A stretch of DNA of 58,106 bases from Sutcliffiella horikoshii DSM 8719 (GTDB lineage: Bacteria; Bacillota; Bacilli; Bacillales; Bacillaceae_I), in the NCBI GenBank assembly GCA_001648575.1, contig LQXN01000048.1, forward strand, positions 1 to 58,106, written 5' to 3'. The notes under the pieces were generated by a model that ran no database searches, had not been told where the DNA came from, and was given only the letters and a program-made list of their open reading frames with translations. This document shows positions 36,487 to 46,679 of the stretch, piece after piece. Every line of letters starts with the position of its first letter. Position 1 is the first letter of the stretch. The position numbers and the translations under genes are program-made.

Positions 36487-38973
36487 ATGCAGGGACTAGA
36501 AAGGGAAATGGGGGAGCCGGTTTCCAATGTTCAGTTGGGAAGACTCAGAACTACAATCATGAAGTCGGTGCATTCGACGAAGACAAAGCTTACGACGATA
36601 CTTTTTCACCAAGGGTTTCTTTTGGTCTTTATCGGGTTTTTGCTTGGACGAGCCTTGATCCTGAATGAAATAACACCTTTTGCGTTACCGTTTTTCGCAG
36701 CAGTGTATTTTATGAAAAAGAAACGGGCGGGGCTTACATTAATAGCCCTTATGATAGGATCGGCAACCGTTTCTGCTATGACGGCCGCATATGTGTTTGG
36801 GGGAATGGTTCTATTCGTATTCCTTTTCAAATGGGCAAAGGCATTGAAGATAGAACCGCTTAAATCCATTCCATTTCTTGTTTTCGCATCTGCGTTTCTC
36901 TCCAAGACAACCATGATTTATTTTACAACCGGCATTGTTACCTATGATTGGCTGATGATCGGTGTGGAGGCGGGGCTTGGGTTCATCCTTACTCTGATTT
37001 TTTTCCAGAGTCTGCCGCTGATCACTATGAGAAAAAAGAGACAGGCTTTTAAAACAGAAGAGATCATTTGTCTCATTATCTTGTTTGCATCGGTATTGAC
37101 AGGAACAATCGGGTGGACGGCGTATGATCTATCCATAGAACATGTATTATCTCGTTATCTTGTTTTGATTTTCGCATTTGTGGCTGGTGCCACCATCGGA
37201 TCGACAGTGGGGGTGGTTACAGGACTGATACTCAGCTTGGCGGTAGTTTCCAACTTGTATCAAATGAGCTTGTTGGCATTTGCCGGCTTGTTAGGAGGTT
37301 TGTTGCGTGAAGGGAACAAGCTTGGTGTATCGGTGGGACTGCTTCTTGGAACATTATTGATCGGCATTTATGGGGATGGGATGACACTGCTTGTACCTAC
37401 CATCATGGAGTCCATGGTTGCTGTTGCGCTATTTTTGCTGACCCCGCAAAAGGCGATATCAAACCTTGCCAAATCCATTCCAGGGACAGCCGAGCATACA
37501 GCGGAACAGCAGCAGTATATGCGGAAAATCCGCGACGTGACTGCAAATAGAGTGGAACAATTTTCACACGTTTTCCAAGCGCTTTCTAATAGTTTTTCAA
37601 AGTTTCAGTTTGAGCATTCCAACACAGAAAAGGAAGTGGACCTTTTCTTGAGCAATGTGACAGAGAAAACGTGTCAAAATTGCTTTAAAAAAGAGCAGTG
37701 CTGGACACAGAATTTCCAGAAAACCTATGATTATATGACTCATTTAATGGAGGATACAGAGGAAGGGACCATCAGTTTGAATGTCAAATTACAAAAGGAG
37801 TGGGATCGCCATTGCGTCAAATCAGAAAAAGTGAAGACTGTCATCAAAAACGAGCTGGCCCAATACCATGCAAGTGAAAAGCTGAAAAAACAATTACTGG
37901 AGAGCAGGAGGTTGGTAGCAGACCAATTGATGGGAGTTTCACAGGTGATGGAAGATTTTGCAAGGGAAATACAGCGGGAGAGGGAGAATCACTATGTTCA
38001 GGAAGATCAGATTCTTGATGCCCTCCAAGCTTTCGGGATTGAGATAGAACAAGTGGAAATTTACAGCGTTGAGCAGGGGAATGTCGATATTGAAATGACT
38101 GTTCCTTACTGCGAAGGGCGAGGTGAGTGCGAGAAGCTCATTGCCCCGATGCTTTCAGATATATTGCATGAGAACATCATAGTTAAGAAAGAAGAATGCA
38201 ATGCAGATAATAATGGTTACTGTCACGTATCTTTCGGCTCAGCAAAAGCGTTTGTAGTCGACACAGGCGTTGCGCATGCCGCAAAAGGAGGGGGACTGAT
38301 TTCAGGGGACAGCTATTCGACCATTGAACTGGGTCATGGGAAGTATGCCATTGCCATCAGTGATGGAATGGGAAATGGTGAGCGCGCACACCATGAAAGC
38401 AAGGAAACATTAAAGTTGCTTCAAGAGATTCTACAGTCCGGAATAAAGGAAAAAGTTGCAATCAAGTCGGTCAATTCTGTCCTATCATTAAGGACGACCG
38501 ATGAGATCTTTACGACACTGGATCTTGCGATGATCGATCTTCAAGATGCTTCAACAAAGTTTTTAAAAGTCGGTTCGACTCCAAGTTTTGTGAAAAGGGG
38601 CGAAAAAGTAATAAAAATTGAAGCCAGCAATCTGCCGATGGGTATCATCCAAGAATTCGACGTGGACGTTGTGAGCACTCAGTTGAAGGCGGGAGACCTT
38701 CTGATCATGATGAGCGACGGGATTTTTGAAGGGCCAAAACATGTAGAGAACTATGATCTATGGATGAAGCGGAAAGTATCAGAGATCAGGACTGACGATC
38801 CGCAGGAAATGGCAGATATCATTATGGAGGAGGTCATCAGAACAAGATCCGGACAAATCCAGGACGATATGACGGTTGTGGTCGCAAAGATAGAAAGGAA
38901 TATTCCGAAATGGGCAGCCATTCCTGCCTATCATTATCTTTCCAAAAACCAAGGGATGAAGGAGGCGCTTTAA
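36487..38973 (+). CDS. spoIIE: Stage II sporulation protein E (SpoIIAA phosphatase)
   Basis: An 828-residue membrane phosphatase that dephosphorylates SpoIIAA-P to release SigF in the forespore and also acts with FtsZ at the polar septum. About ten membrane segments lie in residues 40-325. A central regulatory and FtsZ-binding region with a Cys cluster (CQNCFKKEQC) follows, then a C-terminal PP2C domain (about 590-828) with ISDGMGNGERA, MMSDGIFEG and DDMTVVVAKI holding metal-binding aspartates. ATG 36487 follows GGGAG by 7 bases; an ATG at 36472 lies before that site. Confidence 0.95.
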   Translation: MQGLEREMGEPVSNVQLGRLRTTIMKSVHSTKTKLTTILFHQGFLLVFIGFLLGRALILNEITPFALPFFAAVYFMKKKRAGLTLIALMIGSATVSAMTAAYVFGGMVLFVFLFKWAKALKIEPLKSIPFLVFASAFLSKTTMIYFTTGIVTYDWLMIGVEAGLGFILTLIFFQSLPLITMRKKRQAFKTEEIICLIILFASVLTGTIGWTAYDLSIEHVLSRYLVLIFAFVAGATIGSTVGVVTGLILSLAVVSNLYQMSLLAFAGLLGGLLREGNKLGVSVGLLLGTLLIGIYGDGMTLLVPTIMESMVAVALFLLTPQKAISNLAKSIPGTAEHTAEQQQYMRKIRDVTANRVEQFSHVFQALSNSFSKFQFEHSNTEKEVDLFLSNVTEKTCQNCFKKEQCWTQNFQKTYDYMTHLMEDTEEGTISLNVKLQKEWDRHCVKSEKVKTVIKNELAQYHASEKLKKQLLESRRLVADQLMGVSQVMEDFAREIQRERENHYVQEDQILDALQAFGIEIEQVEIYSVEQGNVDIEMTVPYCEGRGECEKLIAPMLSDILHENIIVKKEECNADNNGYCHVSFGSAKAFVVDTGVAHAAKGGGLISGDSYSTIELGHGKYAIAISDGMGNGERAHHESKETLKLLQEILQSGIKEKVAIKSVNSVLSLRTTDEIFTTLDLAMIDLQDASTKFLKVGSTPSFVKRGEKVIKIEASNLPMGIIQEFDVDVVSTQLKAGDLLIMMSDGIFEGPKHVENYDLWMKRKVSEIRTDDPQEMADIIMEEVIRTRSGQIQDDMTVVVAKIERNIPKWAAIPAYHYLSKNQGMKEAL

Positions 38974-39417
38974 TTGTTGAAGATAATATCTAAAATAGTA
39001 ACCGGTCTTGTGAAAGAAATGGGTGTCCGTCGTGTGATGAAGGAGAATGAAACGGAGGGCAATCAAGTTGGAGTCCTTGCAATGAATACGGGATTCAAGA
39101 TGGAAAGACAAGCTATGAAACTGGCAGGTCAAGCTAGGAACATGGTGGAAAGGAAGAGCATTGAGTTACGTGTGGCCGGGAATATGATGAAGAGAATGTT
39201 CGTCAAGCTGGCAAATGAGGTGAGCGGATTACTAGGCAATAAAGAAATGAGTGTAATGAAAAAAGAAAAGAATCACAAACTGATGCCGAACCAAGCAGCC
39301 GGGGTGAACGAACGAATAGGACAACTATTGACACTGCCAATCAATCTGCTGGCAGAATTCAAGTTTGCTCTGTCTCTCCTTAGTAAAAAGGAAGTGCTCG
39401 GGGTGAATACCTCTTAG
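38974..39417 (+). CDS. Unrecognised 147-residue basic protein between spoIIE and yabS
   Basis: I do not recognise this gene, and B. subtilis has nothing between spoIIE and yabS. The start TTG 38974 directly follows the spoIIE TAA and lies 9 bases after GGAGG, so translation looks coupled to spoIIE. The product is lysine-, methionine- and arginine-rich, mostly predicted helix, with no clear signal peptide. Residues 1-15 and 110-137 are amphipathic or moderately hydrophobic (LLTLPINLLAEFKFALSLL), suggesting peripheral membrane contact. Co-expression with spoIIE would put it in early sporulation. It could also be a decayed or non-conserved frame. Confidence 0.6.
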   Translation: MLKIISKIVTGLVKEMGVRRVMKENETEGNQVGVLAMNTGFKMERQAMKLAGQARNMVERKSIELRVAGNMMKRMFVKLANEVSGLLGNKEMSVMKKEKNHKLMPNQAAGVNERIGQLLTLPINLLAEFKFALSLLSKKEVLGVNTS

Positions 39418-39438
39418 AAGGTAAAATGCATAGAGAAG

Positions 39439-39468
39439 GTATAATATAAGCCCGTTTCGTCTATGATG
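39439..39468 (+). promoter_or_regulatory. Possible SigF promoter of yabS-yabT
   Basis: GTATA (39439-39443) and GTCTATGATG (39459-39468) lie 15 bp apart. The -35 fits SigF; the -10 has two mismatches to GGnnAnAnTR. The palindrome-like TGTAAATTATACGCATTA follows. Confidence 0.35.
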
Positions 39469-39505
39469 GCTAATGTAAATTATACGCATTAGGAGGGGAC
39501 GAAAC

Positions 39506-40243
39506 GTGTATAAAGGAACGATAAAACAGATTCTATTAATTACCGATGGATGCTCAAATTCAGGGGACGACCCGATTGCCATGGCAGCCCTTGCGAAGGA
39601 GCAAGGAATTACAGTGAATGTTATTGGGGTGATGGATGAGGATACGATAGATGAAAGAGGAATGCAAGAGATAGAAGGGATCGCGATGTCTGGTGGCGGC
39701 GTCAGTCAGATAGTGTATGCGAAAAATTTATCTCAGACTGTTCAGATGGTGACCAGAAAAGCGATGACCCAAACATTACAGGGGGTTATTAATAAGGAGC
39801 TGCAACAAATCTTGGGATCTGACACTTCCATGGAAGACCTTCCGCCGGAGAAACGCGGGGAAGTGATGGAAGTAGTGGATGAACTGGGTGAAACGGTTTC
39901 CCTGCAGGTGCTGATTCTCGTAGATACTAGTGCAAGCATGAAATCCAAGCTTCCAACCGTCAAGGAAGCGTTATTGGATTTGGCACTAAGTCTAAATGCG
40001 AGAATCGGTGATAACCAGTTTTCAGCCTTTGTTTTCCCGGGAAAACGACAAGAAGTGGAAAAAATCCTGGATTGGACACCGAAACTCGAATCGCTGTCAA
40101 GTATTTTTCCAAAGCTATCTACTGGCGGGATCACACCGACCGGTCCTGCCATTCAAGAAGCAATTCCTTATTTTAAAGAAACGCGTAACCTGAGGAGCTT
40201 GATTTCCGATGATGAACAATTCTATGAAGAATCCGGTAGGTAA
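39506..40243 (+). CDS. yabS: von Willebrand factor A domain protein YabS
   Basis: A 245-residue protein with a split VWA fold: LLITDGCSNSGDDP near the N-terminus and a metal-site motif LVDTSASMKSK (DxSxS) in the middle, with STGGITPTGPAI downstream. It is always next to the kinase gene yabT in Bacilli; its biochemical role is unknown. The start is GTG 39506 after TAGGAGGGG. The last 35 bases overlap the start of yabT. Confidence 0.88.
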   Translation: MYKGTIKQILLITDGCSNSGDDPIAMAALAKEQGITVNVIGVMDEDTIDERGMQEIEGIAMSGGGVSQIVYAKNLSQTVQMVTRKAMTQTLQGVINKELQQILGSDTSMEDLPPEKRGEVMEVVDELGETVSLQVLILVDTSASMKSKLPTVKEALLDLALSLNARIGDNQFSAFVFPGKRQEVEKILDWTPKLESLSSIFPKLSTGGITPTGPAIQEAIPYFKETRNLRSLISDDEQFYEESGR

Positions 40244-41246
40244 TCTGCCTCAAGGGACGACCATTATCGGAAAATGGCATAAAGAGAGCTACACCATTGT
40301 CAGAACGCTCGGTTACGGTGCGACGGGGTATGTATATCTTACAAGGAGTTCAAAGGGCTTAGCTGCATTGAAAATAAGTGAAAATAGCATGTCCATCACT
40401 TCTGAGGTTAATGTCCTGCGTCATTTTTCAAAGGTCCGAGGGTTCTCCCTGGGGCCTTCTTTGTTAGATGTGGACGATTGGGAACAGGGGGTGGCGAAGC
40501 AATCTTTCTCTTTTTACGTAATGGAATATCTGGAAGGGGAGTCCTTTTTATCATTTGTACAGAAGAGGGGGATGGAGTGGGCGGGCATATTGACCCTTCA
40601 ATTGCTTACAGACCTTGAAACCCTCCATAAAGAGGGATGGGTGTTCGGAGATCTGAAGCCGGATAATTTGATTGTCACCGCAAGTCCTCCTAAGGTCCGC
40701 CTTCTGGATGTGGGAGGAACAACGATAAACGGGCGGGCAATCAAAGAGTTTACGGAATTCTATGATAGAGGGTATTGGGGGCTTGGCTCAAGAAAAGCCG
40801 AGGCATCGTATGACCTTTTTGCCGTTGGGATGATCATGATCCATATTTGTTATCCCAAACAGTTCCAAAAGAACGGGGAGGGAGGGCTTAAGCAGCTCGA
40901 AGGCCAGATTGATAAAAACAGCTGGTTGAAAAGATACAAAGTTGTACTGACTCGGGCGTTGTCAGGTCACTATCAATCTGCACAAGAAATGAAAAGCGGG
41001 ATGCTCTCCGTCATGAGTCAACGGAATCCCCCTGCTTCAAAGGATACAGTACAGCAACCAAGAAGTCAGGGTTTCAAAAGTGGTCCATCCAGTAGGTCAA
41101 ATAGAGTTTCAAGATCAAGAGTCGGGGCAGCAGCGGCCAAGCCTGTCACCCAAAAATCCTCTAGTAAAGGTTGGATGGAGACGGCAGTGCTTTTATCTGT
41201 GATCCTATTTGCATACTTCTTCTATTTATATGGCCAGATAATGTAG
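40209..41246 (+). CDS. yabT: Serine/threonine protein kinase YabT
   Basis: A 345-residue Hanks-type kinase lacking an extracellular sensor. In B. subtilis it is forespore-expressed, activated by DNA and phosphorylates RecA and AbrB. The G-loop is GYGATGYVYL, the ATP lysine lies in LAALKISE, the catalytic loop is VFGDLKPDN, and DVGGT stands in for DFG. A basic Ser/Arg-rich segment (about 275-320), a likely DNA-binding part, precedes a C-terminal membrane anchor (AVLLSVILFAYFFYLY). The ATG at 40209 or 40212 follows GAGGAG by 11 or more bases. Confidence 0.92.
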   Translation: MMNNSMKNPVGNLPQGTTIIGKWHKESYTIVRTLGYGATGYVYLTRSSKGLAALKISENSMSITSEVNVLRHFSKVRGFSLGPSLLDVDDWEQGVAKQSFSFYVMEYLEGESFLSFVQKRGMEWAGILTLQLLTDLETLHKEGWVFGDLKPDNLIVTASPPKVRLLDVGGTTINGRAIKEFTEFYDRGYWGLGSRKAEASYDLFAVGMIMIHICYPKQFQKNGEGGLKQLEGQIDKNSWLKRYKVVLTRALSGHYQSAQEMKSGMLSVMSQRNPPASKDTVQQPRSQGFKSGPSSRSNRVSRSRVGAAAAKPVTQKSSSKGWMETAVLLSVILFAYFFYLYGQIM

Positions 41247-41388
41247 ATATAAGCGTTTTGTGACTGTGTTTGAGGGTATAAAGCAATATGGATGTATTTG
41301 GTTAAGCATCTATTTTTGCAGGAGAAGAACTCAAATGGTAGGATAAAATAGAAATTATACGCGTAGATTAAAGGAATGGGTACACAGT

Positions 41389-42810
41389 ATGTGGGAAACT
41401 GTCTCGACTTTCATAGATAAATATGACATGCTGCCAAACCATTCCATTGTGGTGGTTGGCGTCAGCGGCGGAGCAGATTCCATGGGTTTGCTTCATTATT
41501 TGGATTCCATCAAGGATGACAAAGGCTTAAAGTTGGTAGTAGCCCATGTGGACCATATGTTCCGGGGCGAGGAATCGGAAGAGGATATGAGGTTTGTCCA
41601 ACATCAATGCGAAAAGAGAAACCTTCCATTTGAATCCGAACAGATTGACGTGGCAGCCTACCAGAGGGACAGAAAGCTCAGTCCCCAAGTCGCAGCAAGG
41701 GAATGCCGGTATGCGTTTTATGAAAGAGTGTTGGAAAAGCACGGTGCAGGAATATTAGCGCTCGGCCACCATGCAGATGATCAAGTGGAAACCATTTTGA
41801 TGAGACTAGGAAGAGGCTCGTCCATGGCGGGATATGCCGGCATACTACCGAAACGTCCTTATGGAAATGGTGTGATGATCCGTCCGTTCCTATCCATTAC
41901 CAAGGCGGATATCATGGAGTTTCTAAAGCTCCATGAAGTGCCATTCAGACATGACCCAAGCAATGACAAAGACGCCTATCGAAGAAACAGGTTGCGCCAT
42001 CATGTGCTGCCTCTACTGAAAGAGGAATTCCCCGGTCTTCATGAGAGATTCCAGGCCTTCAGTGAGCAAGTACAGGAAAATGAGCAATACATAGAGGCAT
42101 CAATAGAAAAGGAATGGAATGACGTTATTATAAGCAAAGTAAAAGATAGAGTGATATTAAGTAGAAAACCTTTGCTTTTCATGGCTAAACCTTTACAAAG
42201 GCGAGGGATTCAACTAATATTAAACTATCTCTATAATAATGAAATTCCTCCATCTCTTTCCTCTATACATATTGATAATTTATTATCCTTATTGGAAAGT
42301 GAACACCCTTCTGGAAGGCTGCATTTCCCACATGGCTTACAGGTTATCAAATCCTATAATGAATGCACATTGACATTTGATATGGATGAAAATGATACTG
42401 CCTACAAGTGTTTGCTTGAAGTCCCGGGCAATGTGACGCTGCCAACCGATGATATCATCACAAGCGAGATTCGGACACACCATAAACCATCAGATGTCAA
42501 AGAGAATCAAGCGGTCATTGATCTATCAAAGGTCGCACTTCCGCTTCATGTGAGAACCCGTTTGGAGGGTGATCGAATAAAGCTGAAGGGGACGAACGGC
42601 ACCAAGAAAATCAAGAGCATCTTCATCGAAGGCAAAATACCCATCCAGCAACGTAACACTTGGCCCTTGATTGTCGATGCCAACAATGAGATTTTGTGGA
42701 TGCCTATGCTTAAACGTTCCACTTTTGAAGCAATAGAGGAAACGGTGGGTCCTGTTTTAGTATTAACCTGCAAGACGAGTCAAAAAGTTTGGGAGGCAAC
42801 AAAGAAATGA
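41389..42810 (+). CDS. tilS: tRNA(Ile)-lysidine synthetase
   Basis: Converts C34 of the tRNA-Ile(CAU) anticodon to lysidine, so that it reads AUA. The 473-residue protein has the PP-loop SGGADS at residues 27-32, [23 protein letters not shown], and substrate-binding and C-terminal TilS domains. It ends in ATGA, overlapping hprT, and in B. subtilis the two proteins form a complex that activates ftsH transcription. No ribosome binding site stronger than AAAGGAATGG is seen. Confidence 0.95.
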   Translation: MWETVSTFIDKYDMLPNHSIVVVGVSGGADSMGLLHYLDSIKDDKGLKLVVAHVDHMFRGEESEEDMRFVQHQCEKRNLPFESEQIDVAAYQRDRKLSPQVAARECRYAFYERVLEKHGAGILALGHHADDQVETILMRLGRGSSMAGYAGILPKRPYGNGVMIRPFLSITKADIMEFLKLHEVPFRHDPSNDKDAYRRNRLRHHVLPLLKEEFPGLHERFQAFSEQVQENEQYIEASIEKEWNDVIISKVKDRVILSRKPLLFMAKPLQRRGIQLILNYLYNNEIPPSLSSIHIDNLLSLLESEHPSGRLHFPHGLQVIKSYNECTLTFDMDENDTAYKCLLEVPGNVTLPTDDIITSEIRTHHKPSDVKENQAVIDLSKVALPLHVRTRLEGDRIKLKGTNGTKKIKSIFIEGKIPIQQRNTWPLIVDANNEILWMPMLKRSTFEAIEETVGPVLVLTCKTSQKVWEATKK

Positions 42811-43355
42811 ACAAAGATATCGAAAAAGTACTCTTTAGCGAAGAAGAGCTTCAAGCAAAAGTAAGAATACTAGGTGCACAATTAACAGAAGACTACAGCG
42901 ACCGTTTTCCTTTGGCTATCGGGGTGCTAAAAGGCGCGATGCCGTTCATGGGAGACCTGATCAAGCGCATGGATACATATTTGGAAATGGATTTCATGGA
43001 CGTATCAAGCTACGGAAACTCCACTGTTTCCTCAGGTGAAGTGAAAATCCTGAAAGACCTGGATACTTCTGTGGAAGGAAGAGACATCCTGATCATCGAG
43101 GATATCATCGACAGCGGTTTGACTCTAAGTTATCTTGTGGAACTGTTCCGCTACCGCAAAGCGAAATCCATCAAAATTGTTACATTACTAGACAAACCAA
43201 GTGGAAGAAAAGCTGATATCACAGCCGACTACGTTGGATTCATCGTTCCAGATGAATTCGTTGTGGGATATGGTCTTGATTACGCTGAAAAATATCGTAA
43301 CCTTCCGTATATCGGAGTATTGAAACCTGAAATTTATTCTAACGTAGAAGAATAA
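42807..43355 (+). CDS. hprT: Hypoxanthine(-guanine) phosphoribosyltransferase
   Basis: Salvages hypoxanthine and guanine with PRPP. The 182-residue protein has [29 protein letters not shown] and the PRPP loop [19 protein letters not shown] lies inside the end of tilS, 12 bases before ATG 42807, which overlaps the tilS stop as ATGA. The gene is essential with tilS for ftsH expression in B. subtilis. Confidence 0.96.
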   Translation: MNKDIEKVLFSEEELQAKVRILGAQLTEDYSDRFPLAIGVLKGAMPFMGDLIKRMDTYLEMDFMDVSSYGNSTVSSGEVKILKDLDTSVEGRDILIIEDIIDSGLTLSYLVELFRYRKAKSIKIVTLLDKPSGRKADITADYVGFIVPDEFVVGYGLDYAEKYRNLPYIGVLKPEIYSNVEE

Positions 43356-43375
43356 GCTAACCCAATACGGATTCC

Positions 43376-43405
43376 TTGAATTGGATTAATTTACTATGTT
43401 ACTAT
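43376..43405 (+). promoter_or_regulatory. Possible SigA promoter of ftsH
   Basis: TTGAAT (43376-43381), an 18-bp spacer and TACTAT (43400-43405), between hprT and ftsH. Confidence 0.4.
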
Positions 43406-43440
43406 TGGTTTAGTTTGGCTATCGTGGGAGGAGGTAAGGG

Positions 43441-45375
43441 ATGAACAGAATATTTCGTAATACCATCTTTTATTTATTAATATTTTTAGTGGTCATTGGT
43501 GTTGTGAGCTTTTTCAATAGCCCTAACACCAGCGAAAAACCGATCACCTATAATACATTCATCCAAAGTCTAGAAGAAAATAAGGTGAAGGAATTCACCA
43601 TACAACCAACGCGTTCCGTATATGAAGCGCGTGGTACAATGGAGGGTGCTGAAGAAGGAGATACGTTTGTAACGGTCTTCCCGAATAGTGCCAGCGCTCT
43701 AGACCGTGTGGAAAGCATCGCGGAAGCGCAAAGTATTGAAATGACTGTCGAAAAAGCGGAAGAAACGAGCGGTTGGGTAACCTTCTTTACTTCCATCATT
43801 CCTTTTGTCATCATCTTTATCCTATTCTTCTTCTTGCTTAATCAGGCACAGGGCGGCGGAAGTCGTGTGATGAACTTTGGTAAAAGTAAGGCGAAGCTAT
43901 ACAGTGAAGAGAAGAAAAAGGTTAAATTCACAGACGTTGCCGGTGCGGATGAGGAAAAGCAGGAGCTTGTCGAGGTAGTGGAATTCTTGAAGGATCCACG
44001 CAAATTCTCCGAGCTTGGTGCCCGTATTCCTAAAGGGGTACTCCTTGTAGGACCTCCAGGTACAGGTAAAACGTTACTTGCAAGAGCTGTTGCAGGGGAA
44101 GCAGGCGTTCCGTTCTTCTCCATCAGTGGTTCAGACTTTGTGGAAATGTTCGTCGGGGTTGGTGCATCCCGTGTCCGTGACCTATTTGAGAACGCAAAGA
44201 AAAACGCACCATGTATCATCTTCATTGATGAAATCGATGCAGTTGGCCGTCAACGTGGAGCCGGTTTAGGTGGAGGCCACGATGAGCGTGAGCAGACCCT
44301 GAATCAATTGCTTGTTGAAATGGATGGTTTCGGTGCAAATGAAGGTATCATTATGATTGCAGCGACGAACAGACCAGACATTCTTGACCCGGCATTATTG
44401 AGACCTGGTCGTTTTGACCGCCAGATCACCGTTGACCGTCCTGATCTCAAAGGCCGTGAAGCAGTACTGAAAGTCCATGCAAGAAACAAGCCTTTAGCTG
44501 ACAACATCAACATGAAGACAATTGCGATGCGTACACCTGGATTCTCCGGTGCGGATCTTGAAAACTTGTTGAACGAAGCTGCGCTTGTAGCCGCTCGACA
44601 AGACAAAAAGAACATCGACATGTTGGACATCGATGAAGCAATCGACAGGGTCATTGCCGGACCTGCCAAAAAGAGCAGGGTGATCTCCGATAAAGAACGT
44701 AATATCGTGGCGTACCATGAAGCTGGTCATACCATCATCGGTGTGGTATTGGATGAAGCCGATATGGTACATAAAGTAACAATCGTTCCTCGTGGTCAAG
44801 CCGGCGGTTATGCCGTCATGCTTCCGAAAGAAGATCGTTACTTCATGACAAAACCAGAGCTGTTGGACAAAATCACCGGTCTTTTAGGTGGCCGTGTAGC
44901 AGAGGAAATCACTTTCGGGGAAGCAAGTACTGGTGCCCACAATGATTTCCAACGTGCAACAGGGATTGCCCGTAAAATGGTAACCGAATACGGAATGAGC
45001 GAAAAGCTTGGACCGCTTCAATTCGGTCAAGCTTCAGGTGGGCAGGTCTTCCTTGGGCGCGATATCCAAAACGAGCAAAACTACAGTGATGCAATTGCAC
45101 ACGATATTGATATGGAAATTCAACGCTTCATCAAAGAGAGCTATGAAAGAGCGAAGCAGATCCTTACGGAAAACCGTGATAAGCTGGAGCTTGTAGCTAA
45201 AACTCTATTAGAGGTTGAAACACTTGATGCAGATCAAATCAAAAGCCTTTATGAAAAAGGGAAGCTTCCAGAACTCCCTGATAAAGTAGACGGCAGCGAC
45301 GATGTGAAAGTGAACATCAACTCTAAAAAAGATGTGGACAAAACAGAATCTACAGACGAAAACAAGCCTGAATAA
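43441..45375 (+). CDS. ftsH: ATP-dependent zinc metalloprotease FtsH
   Basis: A 644-residue membrane-bound AAA+ protease that degrades misfolded membrane proteins and regulators such as Spo0E. Two membrane segments (about 7-25 and 115-137) flank an extracytoplasmic domain. Then come Walker A GPPGTGKT from residue 204, Walker [10 protein letters not shown], the second region of homology, and the zinc motif HEAGH from residue 426. The C-terminus is acidic and charged. GGGAGGAGG precedes the ATG. Confidence 0.97.
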   Translation: MNRIFRNTIFYLLIFLVVIGVVSFFNSPNTSEKPITYNTFIQSLEENKVKEFTIQPTRSVYEARGTMEGAEEGDTFVTVFPNSASALDRVESIAEAQSIEMTVEKAEETSGWVTFFTSIIPFVIIFILFFFLLNQAQGGGSRVMNFGKSKAKLYSEEKKKVKFTDVAGADEEKQELVEVVEFLKDPRKFSELGARIPKGVLLVGPPGTGKTLLARAVAGEAGVPFFSISGSDFVEMFVGVGASRVRDLFENAKKNAPCIIFIDEIDAVGRQRGAGLGGGHDEREQTLNQLLVEMDGFGANEGIIMIAATNRPDILDPALLRPGRFDRQITVDRPDLKGREAVLKVHARNKPLADNINMKTIAMRTPGFSGADLENLLNEAALVAARQDKKNIDMLDIDEAIDRVIAGPAKKSRVISDKERNIVAYHEAGHTIIGVVLDEADMVHKVTIVPRGQAGGYAVMLPKEDRYFMTKPELLDKITGLLGGRVAEEITFGEASTGAHNDFQRATGIARKMVTEYGMSEKLGPLQFGQASGGQVFLGRDIQNEQNYSDAIAHDIDMEIQRFIKESYERAKQILTENRDKLELVAKTLLEVETLDADQIKSLYEKGKLPELPDKVDGSDDVKVNINSKKDVDKTESTDENKPE

Positions 45376-45378
45376 ACA

Positions 45379-45413
45379 AAAGGTGCCTGGAGTAACATTC
45401 AGGCACCTTTTTA
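45379..45413 (+). terminator. Terminator after ftsH
   Basis: A perfect 11-bp stem AAAGGTGCCTG / CAGGCACCTTT around ten bases, followed by TTT. Confidence 0.88.
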
Positions 45414-45440
45414 TGTGATTTGGGCGTTCATGTTAACTGT

Positions 45441-45570
45441 TGGTTGATTTCCGTTCCAGGCGCTTCGCTTTCCTGCGGGCGGTCCGGGAGCCTCCTCGGC
45501 TACGCCTGCGGGGTCTCCCATGTCCCTTCCTCCCGCGGGAGTCTGCGCGCCTTCCACTACAATCAACTGG
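45441..45570 (+). repeat. Dispersed palindrome-ended repeat, copy R8
   Basis: Intact relative of the split R5: GGTTGATTTCCGTTCCAGGC, CTGCGGGCGGTCCGGGAGCC, GCGGGGTCTCCC, GTCTGCGCGCCTTCCACTAC and AATCAACTGG. It shows what R5 looked like before the insertion. Confidence 0.85.
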
Positions 45571-45631
45571 TTCTACATTTAACAAAAGAATTTTTGAAAG
45601 CGAAAAAACAACTTGAATTGCTTGACCTCCC

Positions 45632-45759
45632 CTGTTGACTGGAGTGCAGGGGGTGAGACTCCTGCGGGAGGTAGCGGTAGGTTGAGACCCCTGAAGCGTT
45701 GTGAGGAGGCTCAACCACACGCCCCGCGGAAAGCGAACCCCCGAAACGAAAGGAAACAG
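45632..45759 (-). repeat. Dispersed palindrome-ended repeat, copy R9
   Basis: Reverse-oriented copy: CTGTTGACTGGAGTGC, GGGAGGTAGCGGTAGGTTGA, GACCCCTGAAGCGTTGTGAG, GCCCCGCGGAAAGCGAA. It is closest to R3 and R2 by the GACCCCTGAAGCG / CCGAAGCGTTGTAAGG segments. It faces R8 across 61 bases, after the ftsH terminator. The rest of the 45376-45883 gap holds no gene. Confidence 0.82.
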
Positions 45760-45883
45760 GGAGTTACCCCGAAATCAGAATCTTGTCGAATCATGATTTC
45801 CCAAGGAATAATTATTTCTATTGGGTTTGTTAGGTTACCATATAGTATAATGAAACTAATTTTAATGCATGGTGGGGATATAG

Positions 45884-46657
45884 ATGTTATTTGTGTTGGA
45901 TGTCGGGAATACCAATACCGTAATTGGTGTATATGATGGAGAAGAATTGAAGCATCATTGGCGAGTGGAAACAAGCCGCAATAAGACAGAAGACGAATTT
46001 GGAATGATCTTTAAATCTTTGCTAGAACATGTTGGCTTGAGCTTCAAAGACTTTGAAGGGATCATCATCTCATCGGTAGTTCCGCCAATCATGTTCTCCT
46101 TAGAGAGAATGTGCCAAAAGTATTTTCATTTAAAGCCGCTGATTGTCGGACCTGGAATCAAAACAGGTTTAAATATAAAATATGAAAACCCTAGAGAAGT
46201 GGGAGCGGACAGAATCGTCAATGCCGTAGCGGGTATCCATTTATACGGTAGCCCTTTGGTGATTGTCGATTTTGGTACTGCTACAACCTATTGTTATATT
46301 AATGAACACAAGCAATACATGGGGGGAGCTATTGCACCTGGAATCAGCATTTCCACTGAAGCGCTTTATTCAAGGGCATCCAAGCTTCCAAGAATTGAAA
46401 TAGCCCGTCCGGACGATGTGATCGGGAAGAATACGGTTAGTGCGATGCAGGCAGGAATCCTTTTTGGCTATGTCGGGCAGGTTGAGGGTATCGTAAATCG
46501 TATGAAGAAGCAAAGTGACGTGACTCCAAAGGTTATCGCAACAGGAGGACTCGCTGCACTTATTGGTAATGAGTCAGATGTCATTGACGTCGTCGATCCA
46601 TTTTTGACGTTAAAAGGGTTGCATTTAATTTACATGAAAAATACTAAAGAGGATTGA
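45884..46657 (+). CDS. coaX: Type III pantothenate kinase
   Basis: First step of coenzyme A synthesis, in the form insensitive to CoA feedback. The 257-residue ASKHA-fold protein has the N-terminal [16 protein letters not shown], the [11 protein letters not shown] motif and [18 protein letters not shown] precedes the ATG. A TATAAT at 45846-45851 may be the -10 of its promoter. hslO follows 22 bases after the stop. Confidence 0.95.
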   Translation: MLFVLDVGNTNTVIGVYDGEELKHHWRVETSRNKTEDEFGMIFKSLLEHVGLSFKDFEGIIISSVVPPIMFSLERMCQKYFHLKPLIVGPGIKTGLNIKYENPREVGADRIVNAVAGIHLYGSPLVIVDFGTATTYCYINEHKQYMGGAIAPGISISTEALYSRASKLPRIEIARPDDVIGKNTVSAMQAGILFGYVGQVEGIVNRMKKQSDVTPKVIATGGLAALIGNESDVIDVVDPFLTLKGLHLIYMKNTKED

Positions 46658-46679
46658 ACCTTGAAAGGGGCAAACTAAC

